Part shown: positions 38,326 to 48,331 of the stretch, piece by piece
Numbering within the stretch: the stretch's first letter is position 1
How the letters are laid out: the number at the start of each line of letters is the position of its first letter
Assembly (NCBI GenBank): GCA_905182645.1
Contig: CAJJCJ010000009.1
Location: 62,001-126,000 of the forward strand
Origin: an uncultured Sulfitobacter sp.
GTDB taxonomy: Bacteria > Pseudomonadota > Alphaproteobacteria > Rhodobacterales > Rhodobacteraceae
Direction: 5' to 3'
Length of the DNA: 64,000 nucleotides
Made by a program: the position numbers and the translations under genes
The notes under the pieces: generated by a model
The model's database searches: none
Told to the model about the DNA's origin: nothing
Seen by the model: the letters and a program-made list of their open reading frames with translations, nothing else

Positions 38326-39534
38326 TTATTCCGCTGGGGTTTTCGCGCCATCAGCGGCGTCGTCAGTTTTCTTTCGGCGGAAGAGTTCGCCAATCTTTTC
38401 GCCACCTTGCACAAGCCCACCGGGCAAGAAGATGACAACCGCCATGAACAGCAAGCCAAGCGTCAGGTGCCAACCTTTACCGATGAACGGGTGGATGATT
38501 GTCACAAGGACGTTGTCCAACCAGTCAGGCATGATGGCGAACCATTGGTGCAGGATACTGTCGTTGATTTTCGAGACGATGTTTTCGAGGTATTTGATGA
38601 TGCCTGCGCCAAGTACCGGACCGATCAACGTACCAACCCCACCAAGGATTGCCATCACAACGATTTCACCCGATGCCGTCCAGAACATGCGTTCTGCGCC
38701 AGTCAGTGGGTCCATCGCTGCCAGCAGACCGCCAGCCAGACCCGCATACATGCCAGAGATCACGAAGGCCGCGAGCATATAGGGTTTGGTGTTAATCCCA
38801 GTATAGGACATCCGCGTCTGGTTAGATTTGATCGCGCGCAGCATCAGGCCCATTGGGGACCGGAAAATGCGGATCGACAGGTAGAAGGCTGCAATCAGGA
38901 ACAAGGCTGAGAAGTAGTAGCCGTTTTGAAAAACAAACGACCAGCCGCCGATATCCCATGTGAACTGTGAATTCATTTCCAACCCGAAGAAGTGCGGTGT
39001 TGTTGGTGAATCTGGTCCCATCAGGATTTGTGGGTCGTCGTTATAGACCTGCAAACCTGTTTCGCCGTTTGTGAGTGTAAAGCCCATCATTTTGCCCGCC
39101 AAGTCGGAAAAGGCGATAGAATACATCATTTGTGCAAAGGCGAGCGTCAGGATCGAGAAATAGATGCCTGATCTGCGCAGTGCCACATAGCCGATGACGA
39201 CCGAAAAGATGCCTGCCACGATGACCGAAAGGATGATTGCTGGCACCACGTTGTATGACAGCAGCTTAAACATCCAAACGGCGGCAAATGATCCCACACC
39301 CAAGAATGCTGCGTGACCAAACGACAAGAACCCTGTCAGGCCGAACAAAATGTTAAACCCGATCACAAGGATGCCGAAGATGACAAAGCGTTGCATCAAG
39401 GCCGGATAGCCTGCGTTAAAGCTTTCGCCTAAGGCTGATGCCGTCGGGAAGGGGTTAAGTAAGAATGGTGCTGCAAGCGCAAGAACGCAGACCAATATGA
39501 ATAGTTTGAAATCGCGTGTGTTAAGTCCGAGCAT
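38326..39534 (-). CDS. livM: Branched-chain amino acid-type ABC transporter permease LivM
   Basis: A 402-residue inner-membrane permease with about ten hydrophobic segments and the LivM motifs [37 protein letters not shown] and [19 protein letters not shown]-like stretch near the C-terminus. Starts 2 nt after the livH stop. Confidence 0.92.
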   Translation of the reverse strand: MLGLNTRDFKLFILVCVLALAAPFLLNPFPTASALGESFNAGYPALMQRFVIFGILVIGFNILFGLTGFLSFGHAAFLGVGSFAAVWMFKLLSYNVVPAIILSVIVAGIFSVVIGYVALRRSGIYFSILTLAFAQMMYSIAFSDLAGKMMGFTLTNGETGLQVYNDDPQILMGPDSPTTPHFFGLEMNSQFTWDIGGWSFVFQNGYYFSALFLIAAFYLSIRIFRSPMGLMLRAIKSNQTRMSYTGINTKPYMLAAFVISGMYAGLAGGLLAAMDPLTGAERMFWTASGEIVVMAILGGVGTLIGPVLGAGIIKYLENIVSKINDSILHQWFAIMPDWLDNVLVTIIHPFIGKGWHLTLGLLFMAVVIFLPGGLVQGGEKIGELFRRKKTDDAADGAKTPAE

Positions 39535-39536
39535 GA

Positions 39537-40568
39537 TTATTCCTCCATCACGCCTTTGCGACCCATCAGGCCGCGTGGACGGGTAAGTAAAATGACGATT
39601 GCGACGATATAGATGATGATTTGGTCAATCCCTGGGATCAGGGCTTTAACTTCGTTCATTGAGGCGAAAGACTGCAAGATACCAAGCATAAAGCCTGCAA
39701 GTACCGCACCCGGAAGCGACCCCATGCCACCAACAACAACCACAACAAATGACAGCACAAGGAAGTCCATGCCGAGGTTATAGTGGGGAGACAGGATCGG
39801 TGTGTACATCACGCCAGCCATACCAGCGACCGCTGCCGCAAGACCGAACATGAATGTGAACCGTTTGTCGATGTCGATGCCCAACAGCCCCACAGTTTCG
39901 CGGTCGGCCATGCCAGCCCGCACAACCATCCCGAAGGTGGTGAACTGCAAAAATGCGAATACACCCGCGATAATCACCGCCGAGAAGGCGAAATAGACCA
40001 AGCGCCATGTTGGATAGGCCACAGAACCGGGGTCCATGCCAAGCCATGCGCCAACATCAACCGTGCCGATGAACGTCGACGGGGCAGGGGTCTGGATCGG
40101 GTTGGCACCGTAAAACGCCTTAATGATTTCACCGATGACGATGGCAAGGCCAAAGGTCACAAGGATTTGGTCTGCGTGCGGGCGTGAGTAGAAATGCTTA
40201 ATCAACCCGCGTTCCATGACCCAGCCGAGGAAGAACATCACGGGGATAACGACGATAATGGCTAGAGGAACCGACCAGTCTTGGATGGCCATCCCCATGT
40301 CTGTCCCTAACCATTTTTCCACATATGGCGTTGCCACCTTAAGCGGATTTCCCAAGAAGTCGGTTTGGGTGGGATCGATCGTCTCGAAGCTTATACCAAG
40401 AATTTTTTGCACCGTCACCGCGCAGAATGCGCCGATCAGGAACAATGCGCCATGCGCAAAGTTGACGACGCCAAGCGTGCCAAAGATCAGTGTGAGGCCG
40501 AGGGCGATCAAGGCGTATGCCGAGCCCTTGTCTAAGCCGTTGAGAATTTGAAGAATAAATGCGTCCAT
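39537..40568 (-). CDS. livH: Branched-chain amino acid-type ABC transporter permease LivH
   Basis: A 343-residue permease: [20 protein letters not shown] and [16 protein letters not shown] at the N-terminus, and [20 protein letters not shown] near the C-terminus. It is longer than E. coli LivH because of an insertion around residues 65-95. Separated from the binding-protein gene by a stem-loop. Confidence 0.92.
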   Translation of the reverse strand: MDAFILQILNGLDKGSAYALIALGLTLIFGTLGVVNFAHGALFLIGAFCAVTVQKILGISFETIDPTQTDFLGNPLKVATPYVEKWLGTDMGMAIQDWSVPLAIIVVIPVMFFLGWVMERGLIKHFYSRPHADQILVTFGLAIVIGEIIKAFYGANPIQTPAPSTFIGTVDVGAWLGMDPGSVAYPTWRLVYFAFSAVIIAGVFAFLQFTTFGMVVRAGMADRETVGLLGIDIDKRFTFMFGLAAAVAGMAGVMYTPILSPHYNLGMDFLVLSFVVVVVGGMGSLPGAVLAGFMLGILQSFASMNEVKALIPGIDQIIIYIVAIVILLTRPRGLMGRKGVMEE

Positions 40569-40624
40569 TGGACCTTGCCCCGTCTCATGTCTGATGGATT
40601 GTCCCCTGTGTCAGGGGCGGTAGT

Positions 40625-40653
40625 GGACCGGCGACACTACATGCCGCCGGTCC
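40625..40653 (-). other. Stem-loop between livK and livH
   Basis: GGACCGGCG (40625-40633) and CGCCGGTCC (40645-40653) form a perfect 9-bp GC-rich stem with an 11-nt loop and no U-tract. In binding-protein operons such hairpins commonly stabilise the upstream mRNA or attenuate into the permease genes, raising the ratio of binding protein to permease. Confidence 0.6.
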
Positions 40654-40674
40654 GATATCGCAAACCGATAACGC

Positions 40675-42021
40675 TTACGCGCCTGGGTTACATGCACCAA
40701 GATCGCCACCAGCGAACATTGGGTGATCAACAGGATACTCAACCTGCGCACGTGGAGTTACTTCCACGATTTCGAGCGTATCGAATGCGTTGGTTGGGTT
40801 GTCTGCGCCCTTCATAACCAGCACGTCTTTGAAGCACTGGTGATCGGAACCACGGTAAGAGGTTGGACCGTTGCCCATGCCGTCGAAATCGAAGTCTTCG
40901 AGAGCTTCTGCAACGCCACAAGGGTTAAACGTGCCAGCACGTGTAACCGCATCCGCATACAGCAACGTCTGAACGTAGCATGTGTGCGCCGCACCGGATG
41001 GTGGGAAGCCGTACTTTTCGCCAAAGGACTTAGTGAAGGCTTTTGTGCCTGCATCCTGCAGCTGCCAGTTCCAGTTCATGGAACCGAATACGCCTTGGAT
41101 GTTTGAGCCAGCACCAGCAGCCATCAATTCCGAGTAGAGTGGAACGATGATGGTGAAGTCTTTGCCGTTTACTTGCTTGTCTTTCAGGCCAAACTGGATG
41201 GCTTGTGTCAGCGAGTTAACCATATCCCCACCGTAGTGGTTCAGGATCAATGTATCAGCACCGGAGTTCAGGATTGGTGCGATGTACGACGAGAAGTCGC
41301 CTGCGCCAACTGGTGTCAGGACGTTCTGAGTAGTTGTCCAACCGAGTGCTTCTGTTGAAGCTGCGATGGATTCCTGCTGTGTCCAACCCCATGTGTAGTC
41401 AGCTGTCAGGTGATATGCTTGACGCTCGTTGCCGTATTCTTTTTCAAGAACTGGGCCGAGTGCAGCACCGGACATGTAACCGTTAAAGAAGTGACGGAAG
41501 CCGTTGGCTTTTTTGTCCTTACCGGTCGTGTCGTTGGAGTGTGTAAGACCAGCCATGAAGATCACGCCAGCGTCTTGGCACAAACCTTGAACCGCAATAG
41601 CAACACCGGAAGAAGACCCGCCGTTGATCATGACACAGCCATCTTTCTGGATCATGGACTGTGCGGATGCACGTGCCACGTCAGATTTAGTCTGTGTATC
41701 ACCAGTAACGAATTCGACTTTCTTGCCGAGAATACCGTCGCCTTGCAGGTTCTTTTCAGAGAACGTGTTCAGCAGACCGCCGTCACCCATACCGTTGATG
41801 TGTTCAACAGCGAGTTCCTGCGCGCGCAGTTCGTCGAGGCCTTCTTCGGCGTATGGGCCAGTTTGTGGTACGTTGAAACCAAACTTAACCGTCGAACCAG
41901 TTGGCGCATTTGTATAGCCAGTGTGGCTTGCCGCGCTCAGATACGTCGGAAGTGCCAGACCTGCACCAGCAATGGCGCCTGTCTTCAGCACGCCGCGACG
42001 TGAGAAATTGGACTTGGACAT
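40675..42021 (-). CDS. livK: ABC transporter substrate-binding protein, LivK/amide type, Tat-exported
   Basis: A 448-residue periplasmic binding protein of the Leu/Ile/Val-binding family: VKFGFNVPQTGPYAEEG, SAQSMIQKDGCVMINGGSSS and DTLILNHYGGDMVNSLTQA. The signal begins MSKSNFSRRGVLKTGAIAG, with twin Arg, so export through Tat is likely. ATG 42021 has GGAGG about 10 nt upstream; a longer frame to 42126 lacks homology. It heads the operon. The actual ligand (amino acids, amides or urea) is not determined by sequence alone. Confidence 0.9.
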   Translation of the reverse strand: MSKSNFSRRGVLKTGAIAGAGLALPTYLSAASHTGYTNAPTGSTVKFGFNVPQTGPYAEEGLDELRAQELAVEHINGMGDGGLLNTFSEKNLQGDGILGKKVEFVTGDTQTKSDVARASAQSMIQKDGCVMINGGSSSGVAIAVQGLCQDAGVIFMAGLTHSNDTTGKDKKANGFRHFFNGYMSGAALGPVLEKEYGNERQAYHLTADYTWGWTQQESIAASTEALGWTTTQNVLTPVGAGDFSSYIAPILNSGADTLILNHYGGDMVNSLTQAIQFGLKDKQVNGKDFTIIVPLYSELMAAGAGSNIQGVFGSMNWNWQLQDAGTKAFTKSFGEKYGFPPSGAAHTCYVQTLLYADAVTRAGTFNPCGVAEALEDFDFDGMGNGPTSYRGSDHQCFKDVLVMKGADNPTNAFDTLEIVEVTPRAQVEYPVDHPMFAGGDLGACNPGA

Positions 42022-42239
42022 TATTATCCTCCCTTTGGATTTAAAGCTGTGCGGACCTCCTCGCCCACGCAACCTACACTTTCGTGCCCAATTACCATCA
42101 GGGTGGAGGCGCTTTGCGGCAACCACGCACCGATGGCCACTGGACGAATTGGTAAATTAATGCACAATGTGTTTGTGAATTTTGTAAATCAGTTTTCTCG
42201 CACCTGCAGAAACGGACTGAAAGCACAGGGGAAATCAAG

Positions 42240-43529
42240 ATGGCCATTGATCCGATTATTGGCACCCGCATTCGAGATATCCGCTTGGATCAGGAAATCA
42301 GGCAGGCTGATTTGGCAAAGATGGTCGGGATTTCGTCGTCCTATCTAAACCTGATTGAGCATAACAAACGCAGAATCGCGGGAAAATTGCTGTCCGATGT
42401 CGCGCTCGCATTGTCCGTTGCACCGGAGCGCTTAAGCCAAGGCGTGAATACGTCATTGTTGGATCAATTGCACAGTGCGGCCACCAATCTGTCGGCTAAG
42501 GTTGAATTGGACCGCGCCGAAAATATGGCTGTAAGATATCCAGGCTGGGCCGCTTTGATTGTAGCCCAATCCAAACAACTGGCCGCGTTGCATGACCGTG
42601 TACAGGTCTTAAACGACCGCATGACATATGACCCCGAGTTGGCCGGATCATTGCATCAAGTCATCACGGCGGTGACGGCTGTAAGGTCGGCTGCGTCTAT
42701 TTTGGTTGGCGGCGAACGGATCGATGCCGATTGGCAGGCCCGTTTTCATCGCAATATCTATGACGATAGCGTCCGCCTTGCTGCCAGTTCCGAGGCTTTG
42801 ATCCGCTATCTTGATACACCTGATACCGACGGACCGCCGCAATCTGCCCCCGTGGATGAGGTGGAAACGGCTTTGGCCGCAGTGGATTATCACATTGCAG
42901 GGTTGGAGCGCGCAGGGCAGGTCAATATCCCAAAGCTGGTCAAAGACATGACCCCACGCGGCGACGCAGCCGCCGATTTGATGACCCGATTTTTGCAAAC
43001 CTATCATGCGGATGCAGCATTGATGCCGCTGACCAAGTTCGCCCAAACTGCGCGCGACGCTGACTATGATCCTGTCGCTTTGTCGCATCAGTTTCATGCG
43101 CCTGTTGATGCCGTGCTGCGCCGGTTGTCGAGTCTACTCGCGGCGGATGGCCATCTGCCAATGGGCTTGGCTGTCGCTGATGCGTCCGGTGCGATGCTGT
43201 TTCGCAAGCCCGTAAGCGGTTTTGCACTGCCGCGCGCGGGGGCTGGTTGTCCGCTTTGGCCGTTGTTCACTGCGTTTGGTCGCCCAAATCAGCCGATCCG
43301 CGCAGAGGTCGCTTTGCCTGATGCCACTGAGCAGCGGTTTTTATGTTATGCGATTGCGACCCCTGTGGGTGCCGCTGGTTTTGATGCTCCGCCTGTTTTG
43401 CATGCCACGATGTTGATAATTCCTGACCCTGCTCAGGGCACTACAGAGCCCATCCCAGGGGGTGTTTCGTGCCGCATTTGTCCCCGCGATGGCTGTGCGG
43501 CGCGCCGTGAGCCATCTGCGATACGCTGA
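42240..43529 (+). CDS. XRE-family regulator, ScfR/RamB-like (DUF2083 type)
   Basis: A 429-residue regulator with an N-terminal XRE helix-turn-helix (RIRDIRLDQEIRQADLAKM, SSSYLNLIEHNKRRI) and a long middle and C-terminal region of the kind found in acyl-CoA-responsive regulators. The C-terminal CRICPRDGCAARRE has Cys positions as in that family. Relatives control propionate or short-chain fatty acid metabolism; here it is divergent from livK, which it may regulate. Effector unknown. Confidence 0.78.
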   Translation: MAIDPIIGTRIRDIRLDQEIRQADLAKMVGISSSYLNLIEHNKRRIAGKLLSDVALALSVAPERLSQGVNTSLLDQLHSAATNLSAKVELDRAENMAVRYPGWAALIVAQSKQLAALHDRVQVLNDRMTYDPELAGSLHQVITAVTAVRSAASILVGGERIDADWQARFHRNIYDDSVRLAASSEALIRYLDTPDTDGPPQSAPVDEVETALAAVDYHIAGLERAGQVNIPKLVKDMTPRGDAAADLMTRFLQTYHADAALMPLTKFAQTARDADYDPVALSHQFHAPVDAVLRRLSSLLAADGHLPMGLAVADASGAMLFRKPVSGFALPRAGAGCPLWPLFTAFGRPNQPIRAEVALPDATEQRFLCYAIATPVGAAGFDAPPVLHATMLIIPDPAQGTTEPIPGGVSCRICPRDGCAARREPSAIR

Positions 43530-43591
43530 TCGGCTTTGACAGCCTGCCAGATTGCCGTGATAGTCGCGCCACGACGGGGGAGAAACAACAC

Positions 43592-43963
43592 ATGTCCAAG
43601 CGCGTCCTACTTATTGAGGATGAACCGAATATCATCGAGGCGATCAGTTTCATACTGTCGCGCGATGGTTGGACCGTTCATACCCACGAAGACGGCATGT
43701 CCGCGATGGACAAGGTGTTGGCCTTGCCGCCAGACATTATTATTCTTGACGTCATGCTGCCTGGCCGCAGTGGGTTTGATATCTTGCGCGATCTGCGCGC
43801 GACTGCTGAGACCGCCAAGATCCCTGTGATGATGTTAACCGCCCGTGGCCAAGCCCGCGACCGTGAGCTGGCCGAACGTTTGGGTGCAAATCATTTCATG
43901 ACAAAGCCATTTTCAAATGCTGAGGTCCGCGATCACGTGCGTGAATTGATGGAAGCCACATGA
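43592..43963 (+). CDS. Receiver-only response regulator
   Basis: A 123-residue CheY-like receiver without an output domain. Acidic pocket IEDEPN, phospho-acceptor Asp in IIILDVMLPGRSGFD, Thr in MMLTARGQ and Lys in FMTKPFS. Its stop overlaps the next ATG (ATGA), so it is coupled with the small membrane protein and the histidine kinase downstream, its likely partner. Confidence 0.9.
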   Translation: MSKRVLLIEDEPNIIEAISFILSRDGWTVHTHEDGMSAMDKVLALPPDIIILDVMLPGRSGFDILRDLRATAETAKIPVMMLTARGQARDRELAERLGANHFMTKPFSNAEVRDHVRELMEAT

Positions 43964-44208
43964 CCTCGCCCGCGCCCAAGCAAGCGACGTTTCTTGCCAA
44001 AGATACCTACCGCAAACGCCGGATGCGCGATTTGGCCCGTGCTGTGCCAGTGATCGGCGTGGTTCTGTTGGCGATTCCAATGCTGTGGTCTGAAGCGGCA
44101 CTGAACAGCGGCGCGACTGTGTATATATTTGTCGTATGGGTTTTGCTGATCCTTCTGGCTGCCGCCATTTCACGAGTCGTATCCACCGATACGCCCAAGA
44201 CCCCGTAA
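43960..44208 (+). CDS. Small membrane protein between a response regulator and its kinase
   Basis: An 82-residue protein with a basic N-terminus (DTYRKRRMRDLARA) and two hydrophobic segments (VPVIGVVLLAIPMLW and VYIFVVWVLLILLAAAIS). I do not recognise the family. The ATGA overlap with the regulator and the 4-nt gap to the kinase place it in a three-gene signalling operon. It could be a kinase accessory protein. Confidence 0.75.
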   Translation: MTSPAPKQATFLAKDTYRKRRMRDLARAVPVIGVVLLAIPMLWSEAALNSGATVYIFVVWVLLILLAAAISRVVSTDTPKTP

Positions 44209-44212
44209 TCAC

Positions 44213-46897
44213 ATGGTCGCCTTTAATGTTCTTGTTGCCGTCGCTCTTGCTTATGTGGCGTTTCTGTTTGCGGTTGCGTTTTTTGCTGAGCGCCGAGCGG
44301 CACAGGGCTTTGGCGGTTGGCTGTATTCACCTGTCGTTTATACGCTGTCGCTTTCGATTTATTGCACCGCTTGGACGTTTTATGGCGCTGTCGGCTATGC
44401 TGCGCGATCAGGGCTGGAATTTGTTACGGTCTACTTAGGCCCCACGATCGTTATGGTTGGCTGGTGGTGGGTGCTGCGACGTCTTGTTCGCATTGGCCGG
44501 ACCCAGCGAATTACGTCGATTGCTGATCTGATATCGTCGCGGTTTGGCAAATCTACATCGCTTGGCGTCATTGTGACATTAATGGCCGTGGTCGCAGGCA
44601 CGCCGTATATTGCGCTGCAATTGCAATCAGTGACCCTGTCGTTTTCGGTATTCGCCGATGCAGGTGGCCGCCCTTGGGGGCCCGATGAGCTGGCGGGCGG
44701 GGCAAGATGGGTGGCTGTTGGGCTTGCCATCTTTACCGTGCTTTTCGGAACCCGCAATTTGGATTCGAACGAGCGTCACCACGGCATTGTCATGGCGATT
44801 GCTGTTGAGGCTGTGGTCAAGTTGCTGGCACTGGTCGCCGTTGGTGTGTTCGTCGTTTGGGGCATCGCAGGTGGTCCGGCGCAAATATTGGCCGAAATCG
44901 ACGCATCCCCGATTTCACGATGGGAACAAGACGGGGCGCGCTGGTTCAGCTTAATTTTTTTATCGGCGGCGGCGTTCATTTGCCTTCCGCGGATGTTTCA
45001 GGTGCTGGTTGTCGAAAACGTCGACGAGCGCCATTTGAACATCGCGGGCTGGGCGTTCCCCGCATACCTGATGCTGATGAGCCTGTTTGTGGTGCCAATT
45101 GCGGTGGTCGGATTGCGCCTGTTGCCGGCAGGGGCCAACCCCGATTTGTTCGTTCTCACCGTCCCGCTGTCCCAAGGCCAAAACGGGCTTGCGATGCTGT
45201 CGTTCTTGGGCGGTTTTTCGTCCGCGACATCAATGGTCATCGTGGCGACTATCGCGCTTGCGACGATGGTGTCCAACCACATTGTGGTCCCGATTTGGCT
45301 GACGACCCGCAGCGGTGGCGAGGCCACAGTTTCGGGCGATGTGCGTTATGTCATTTTGCTGTCGCGGCGCCTGTCTATCGCGGGCATTTTACTGCTTGGT
45401 TACCTGTACTACCGTGTGTCGGGTGGCGGGACCGCTTTGGCGGCCATTGGGTTGATTTCATTCACCGGTGCGGTGCAGGTATTGCCTGCCCTGATCGGTG
45501 GTATTTTCTGGCGTGGGGCCACGCGGGTTGGGGCGGCGATGGGCCTGATCACTGGCTTTGTTGTCTGGAGCTGGACGTTGTTTTTGCCTAGCTTCGACAA
45601 TAGTGTGGTGATCAGTGACGCTGTGGCGACGCTTGGTCCGTTTGGGATCAGCTGGTTGCGCCCTGATGCATTGTTTGGGATCGACGGGATGGATCCGTTG
45701 GTGCATGGGATTATGTGGTCAATGTTGTTGAATACGGCGATGTTCTTTGCCGGATCGGTGTTCAGTTTTCCAACCCCGTTGGAGCGTTTACAAGGCGCTC
45801 AATTCGTCAACTTATTTGATCATTCAACCGGATCGCAGCCATGGCGGACCAGTGCTGCTAGCGCCGAAGATTTGCTGATTATGTCGCAGCGCATAATTGG
45901 TGGCACCGAGGCGCAGGCGTTTTTTCAACGCGTAGCGTACAGGCAAGGAAAATCCGGCTACCTGCCTGATGTCACATCAGAATTTATTGAAAACCTAGAA
46001 CGTGAATTGGCTGGGTCGGTCGGTGCGGCCACAGCTCACGCCATGATTGGCCAGTTAACCGACGGTAGTGGTGTGTCTGTTGAGGACTTGATCGCCGTGG
46101 CCGACGAGGCCGCCCAGATTTTGGAATATTCCAACCAACTTGAAGCCAAATCCGCAGAGCAAGACCGCACCGCGCGTGCCCTGCGTGATGCCAACGAGCA
46201 GTTGACGACTTTGTCGGTGCAAAAAGACGCGTTCCTCAGTCAGATTAGCCATGAATTGCGCACGCCGATGACCTCCATCCGGTCGTTTTCTGAGATTTTG
46301 CGCGATAGCGATATGACGGCTGCTGAGCAGGGCAAATATGCGGGCATTATCCATGATGAAACCCTGCGTTTGACGCGGTTGTTGGATGATCTTTTGGACC
46401 TGTCCGTGCTCGCCAATGGTGAGGTCGTGCTGCAAGATCAAACTGGTGGGCTAAAGGCGTTGATTGATCGTGCGGTCAGTGTGGCAGGGCATGGCGTTGA
46501 TTTGAAGATTAAGCGCCCGCCCGCCGCAGAAGACGTAATGTTGCGCACTGATTTGGATCGACTTGTGCAGGTGTTTATTAATTTGATCGCGAATGCGCAT
46601 AAATATTGTGACGCGCAAATTCCCGTTCTGCGGATTGAAGTATCACGCAATAATGGCGCGTACCGTGTTGATTTTATTGACAATGGCAGTGGCATTCGGG
46701 CTGAAAATCAGCAGATTATTTTTGAAAAATTCGCCCGCGTTTTGGATGAAGGTAAGGCGGGCGGCGCGGGTCTTGGGCTGGCGATTTGCCGCGAAATTAT
46801 GAACCGTTTGGGTGGGCAGATTACCTATCTTCCGGGCCAAAGCGGGGCTGCATTTCGCGTTGTACTGCCTGCGACGGCAATCTTAGCAAATCAGTAA
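44213..46897 (+). CDS. Hybrid sodium:solute symporter-like sensor histidine kinase
   Basis: An 894-residue CbrA-like kinase. Residues 1 to about 530 form a twelve-or-more-helix SSS transporter-like domain (SIYCTAWTFYGAVGYAARSG, RNLDSNERHHGIVMAIAVEA). A short linker leads to HisKA with the phospho-His in QISHELRTPMTSIRSF near residue 683, and a HATPase domain (NLIANAHKY N-box, DNGSGI, GAGLGLAI). It probably senses a transported or external solute such as an organic acid or amino acid. Its partner is likely the receiver protein upstream. Confidence 0.92.
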   Translation: MVAFNVLVAVALAYVAFLFAVAFFAERRAAQGFGGWLYSPVVYTLSLSIYCTAWTFYGAVGYAARSGLEFVTVYLGPTIVMVGWWWVLRRLVRIGRTQRITSIADLISSRFGKSTSLGVIVTLMAVVAGTPYIALQLQSVTLSFSVFADAGGRPWGPDELAGGARWVAVGLAIFTVLFGTRNLDSNERHHGIVMAIAVEAVVKLLALVAVGVFVVWGIAGGPAQILAEIDASPISRWEQDGARWFSLIFLSAAAFICLPRMFQVLVVENVDERHLNIAGWAFPAYLMLMSLFVVPIAVVGLRLLPAGANPDLFVLTVPLSQGQNGLAMLSFLGGFSSATSMVIVATIALATMVSNHIVVPIWLTTRSGGEATVSGDVRYVILLSRRLSIAGILLLGYLYYRVSGGGTALAAIGLISFTGAVQVLPALIGGIFWRGATRVGAAMGLITGFVVWSWTLFLPSFDNSVVISDAVATLGPFGISWLRPDALFGIDGMDPLVHGIMWSMLLNTAMFFAGSVFSFPTPLERLQGAQFVNLFDHSTGSQPWRTSAASAEDLLIMSQRIIGGTEAQAFFQRVAYRQGKSGYLPDVTSEFIENLERELAGSVGAATAHAMIGQLTDGSGVSVEDLIAVADEAAQILEYSNQLEAKSAEQDRTARALRDANEQLTTLSVQKDAFLSQISHELRTPMTSIRSFSEILRDSDMTAAEQGKYAGIIHDETLRLTRLLDDLLDLSVLANGEVVLQDQTGGLKALIDRAVSVAGHGVDLKIKRPPAAEDVMLRTDLDRLVQVFINLIANAHKYCDAQIPVLRIEVSRNNGAYRVDFIDNGSGIRAENQQIIFEKFARVLDEGKAGGAGLGLAICREIMNRLGGQITYLPGQSGAAFRVVLPATAILANQ

Positions 46898-46957
46898 CCA
46901 ATTACGGCGTAGATTGCTGGTGCGGAATGCTTTGCCAAAAAGGGGGCGCAGACCCTT

Positions 46958-47880
46958 TTGACTATTGATAATACCATCCTTGAACGTATGACAGCGTGGC
47001 CCATGGCGGGGGCTGTGGATGTTCCTTTGACGTCGACGCGTGCTTTGCGGTTAGCGATGACACGCGCGGCTGATCGGTCGCTTGGTATGACGTTGACGGT
47101 CGCAAAGGTCACTGAAGACTTGAAACCGTTGGACACGATGATGGCGACGCTGCCTGAAGAGATGAGTTTTGTTCGCTTGGAGCGCGGCGGAGTTTTGGTC
47201 GGTTTGATTGCGTTGGATGTGCAATTGCGGGCCGCTGCAAATGAAGTGCAAACCATGGGCAAATTTTCGACAAAAACGCGCCCGACCGCGCGCATACCGG
47301 AACAGATATGATGCTTGCGGCGCCATTATGTGAAGGGGTGCTATCGTTATTGCCGCAAACGACCCAAGGGTCCGATCTTGACGGTTGGGTCGACGATGTG
47401 ACCTTGGGTGATCCGTTTGAAAGTTTGCGCGCGGCTAGCTTGGCAATGGCCGATGCAGATTACCGCATAATGCGAGTCACTGTGGACTTGGTTCCTGATG
47501 CCCGCCAAGGTGAAATGATCATTTTTCTGCCCAACCATCAATCCGCAACCGTTTCTACGCCAGAAATTATGATTGACGGAACATGGGACAGGCGGATGTA
47601 CGCTGCCGTGTCTCAAGCGCCTGCGGCCTTGCAGGCGGTTTTGCACAAAATGCATCTTACTTTGGGATACGTGGATGGACTGCAAGTTGGTGATGTCTTG
47701 CCGCTGTCGGGTGCCACGGTTGGATCGGTCAGATTGTTTGCGCCAGATGATGTTATGGTGGGAAAGGCCCGATTGGGCCAGTCAGCAGGGATGCGGGCCG
47801 TGCGCATTCAGGCACCGCCAGAGCCAGAGCTGCGTGACATACCTGCGCCGAAGTCTGCCGAAATCGCGCGTGTCGACTAA
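46958..47880 (+). pseudogene. Orphan FliM/FliN-like (SpoA domain) protein, read in two frames
   Basis: The first frame (46958-47311; TTG start, TIDNTILERM) holds an N-terminal region with TRALRLAMTRAADRS and ends at TGA. The second (ATG 47308-47880, overlapping as ATGA) continues LAAPLCEGVLSLLP and ends with a SpoA domain (YVDGLQVGDVLPLSG, KARLGQSAGMRAVRIQ). In Rhodobacteraceae I expect one protein of about 310 residues; upstream bases of the second frame also read GTDMMLAAPLC, suggesting an indel near 47270-47300. A two-polypeptide, coupled arrangement is the alternative. No flagellar genes are near, so it is an orphan. Call as flagellar-switch-like is by domain only. Confidence 0.6.
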
Positions 47881-48305
47881 GTTTGACTTGCTATCTGGTC
47901 AAGTTGCCCACGCATTCCGCCAAGTTCGTATCCGGCAGATTGGGTCGCTTTGATGATGTCATCGGTCGCCATTTCACCCGCCTGGGTAAGTGACCAAACG
48001 ATGGACGACCGAGTACCAGATGCGCAATAGGCCAAAACAGGCCCCTTGGCGTCATCGATTGCCGCTTTTTGTTGCGCGACCATGTCGGCTGTCAGCCCCT
48101 GATGGGTGACGGGAAGGCGCACAAATTGCAGGCCCGCAGCTTCGGTTGCGATTTGTATCGCGTTTGCCTGGTGGCTGCTAGGTACCTCTTCGTCGGGGCG
48201 ATTGCAGATCACACATGAAAAGCCTGCAGCCGCGATCGCGGGTAAATCGGCGGGGTCAATTTGGGGGCTGACGGCAAAGGCGGGGGTGATTTGGCGGATA
48301 TCCAT
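47877..48305 (-). CDS. DUF442/TIGR01244 phosphatase-like sulfur protein
   Basis: A protein of about 142 residues with a PTP-like loop: CVICNRPDEEV and the P-loop YCASGTRSSIVWSL. In bigR operons of other proteobacteria this domain is fused to the persulfide dioxygenase (Blh); here it is a separate gene at the end of the operon. Start ATG 48305 (MDIRQITPAF) fits relatives; ATG 48332, overlapping the previous stop as TAATG, is an alternative that would add nine residues and couple translation. Confidence 0.82.
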   Translation of the reverse strand: MDIRQITPAFAVSPQIDPADLPAIAAAGFSCVICNRPDEEVPSSHQANAIQIATEAAGLQFVRLPVTHQGLTADMVAQQKAAIDDAKGPVLAYCASGTRSSIVWSLTQAGEMATDDIIKATQSAGYELGGMRGQLDQIASQT

Positions 48306-48331
48306 TCCCGCTTTTACCGTCGCTTTTCCCA

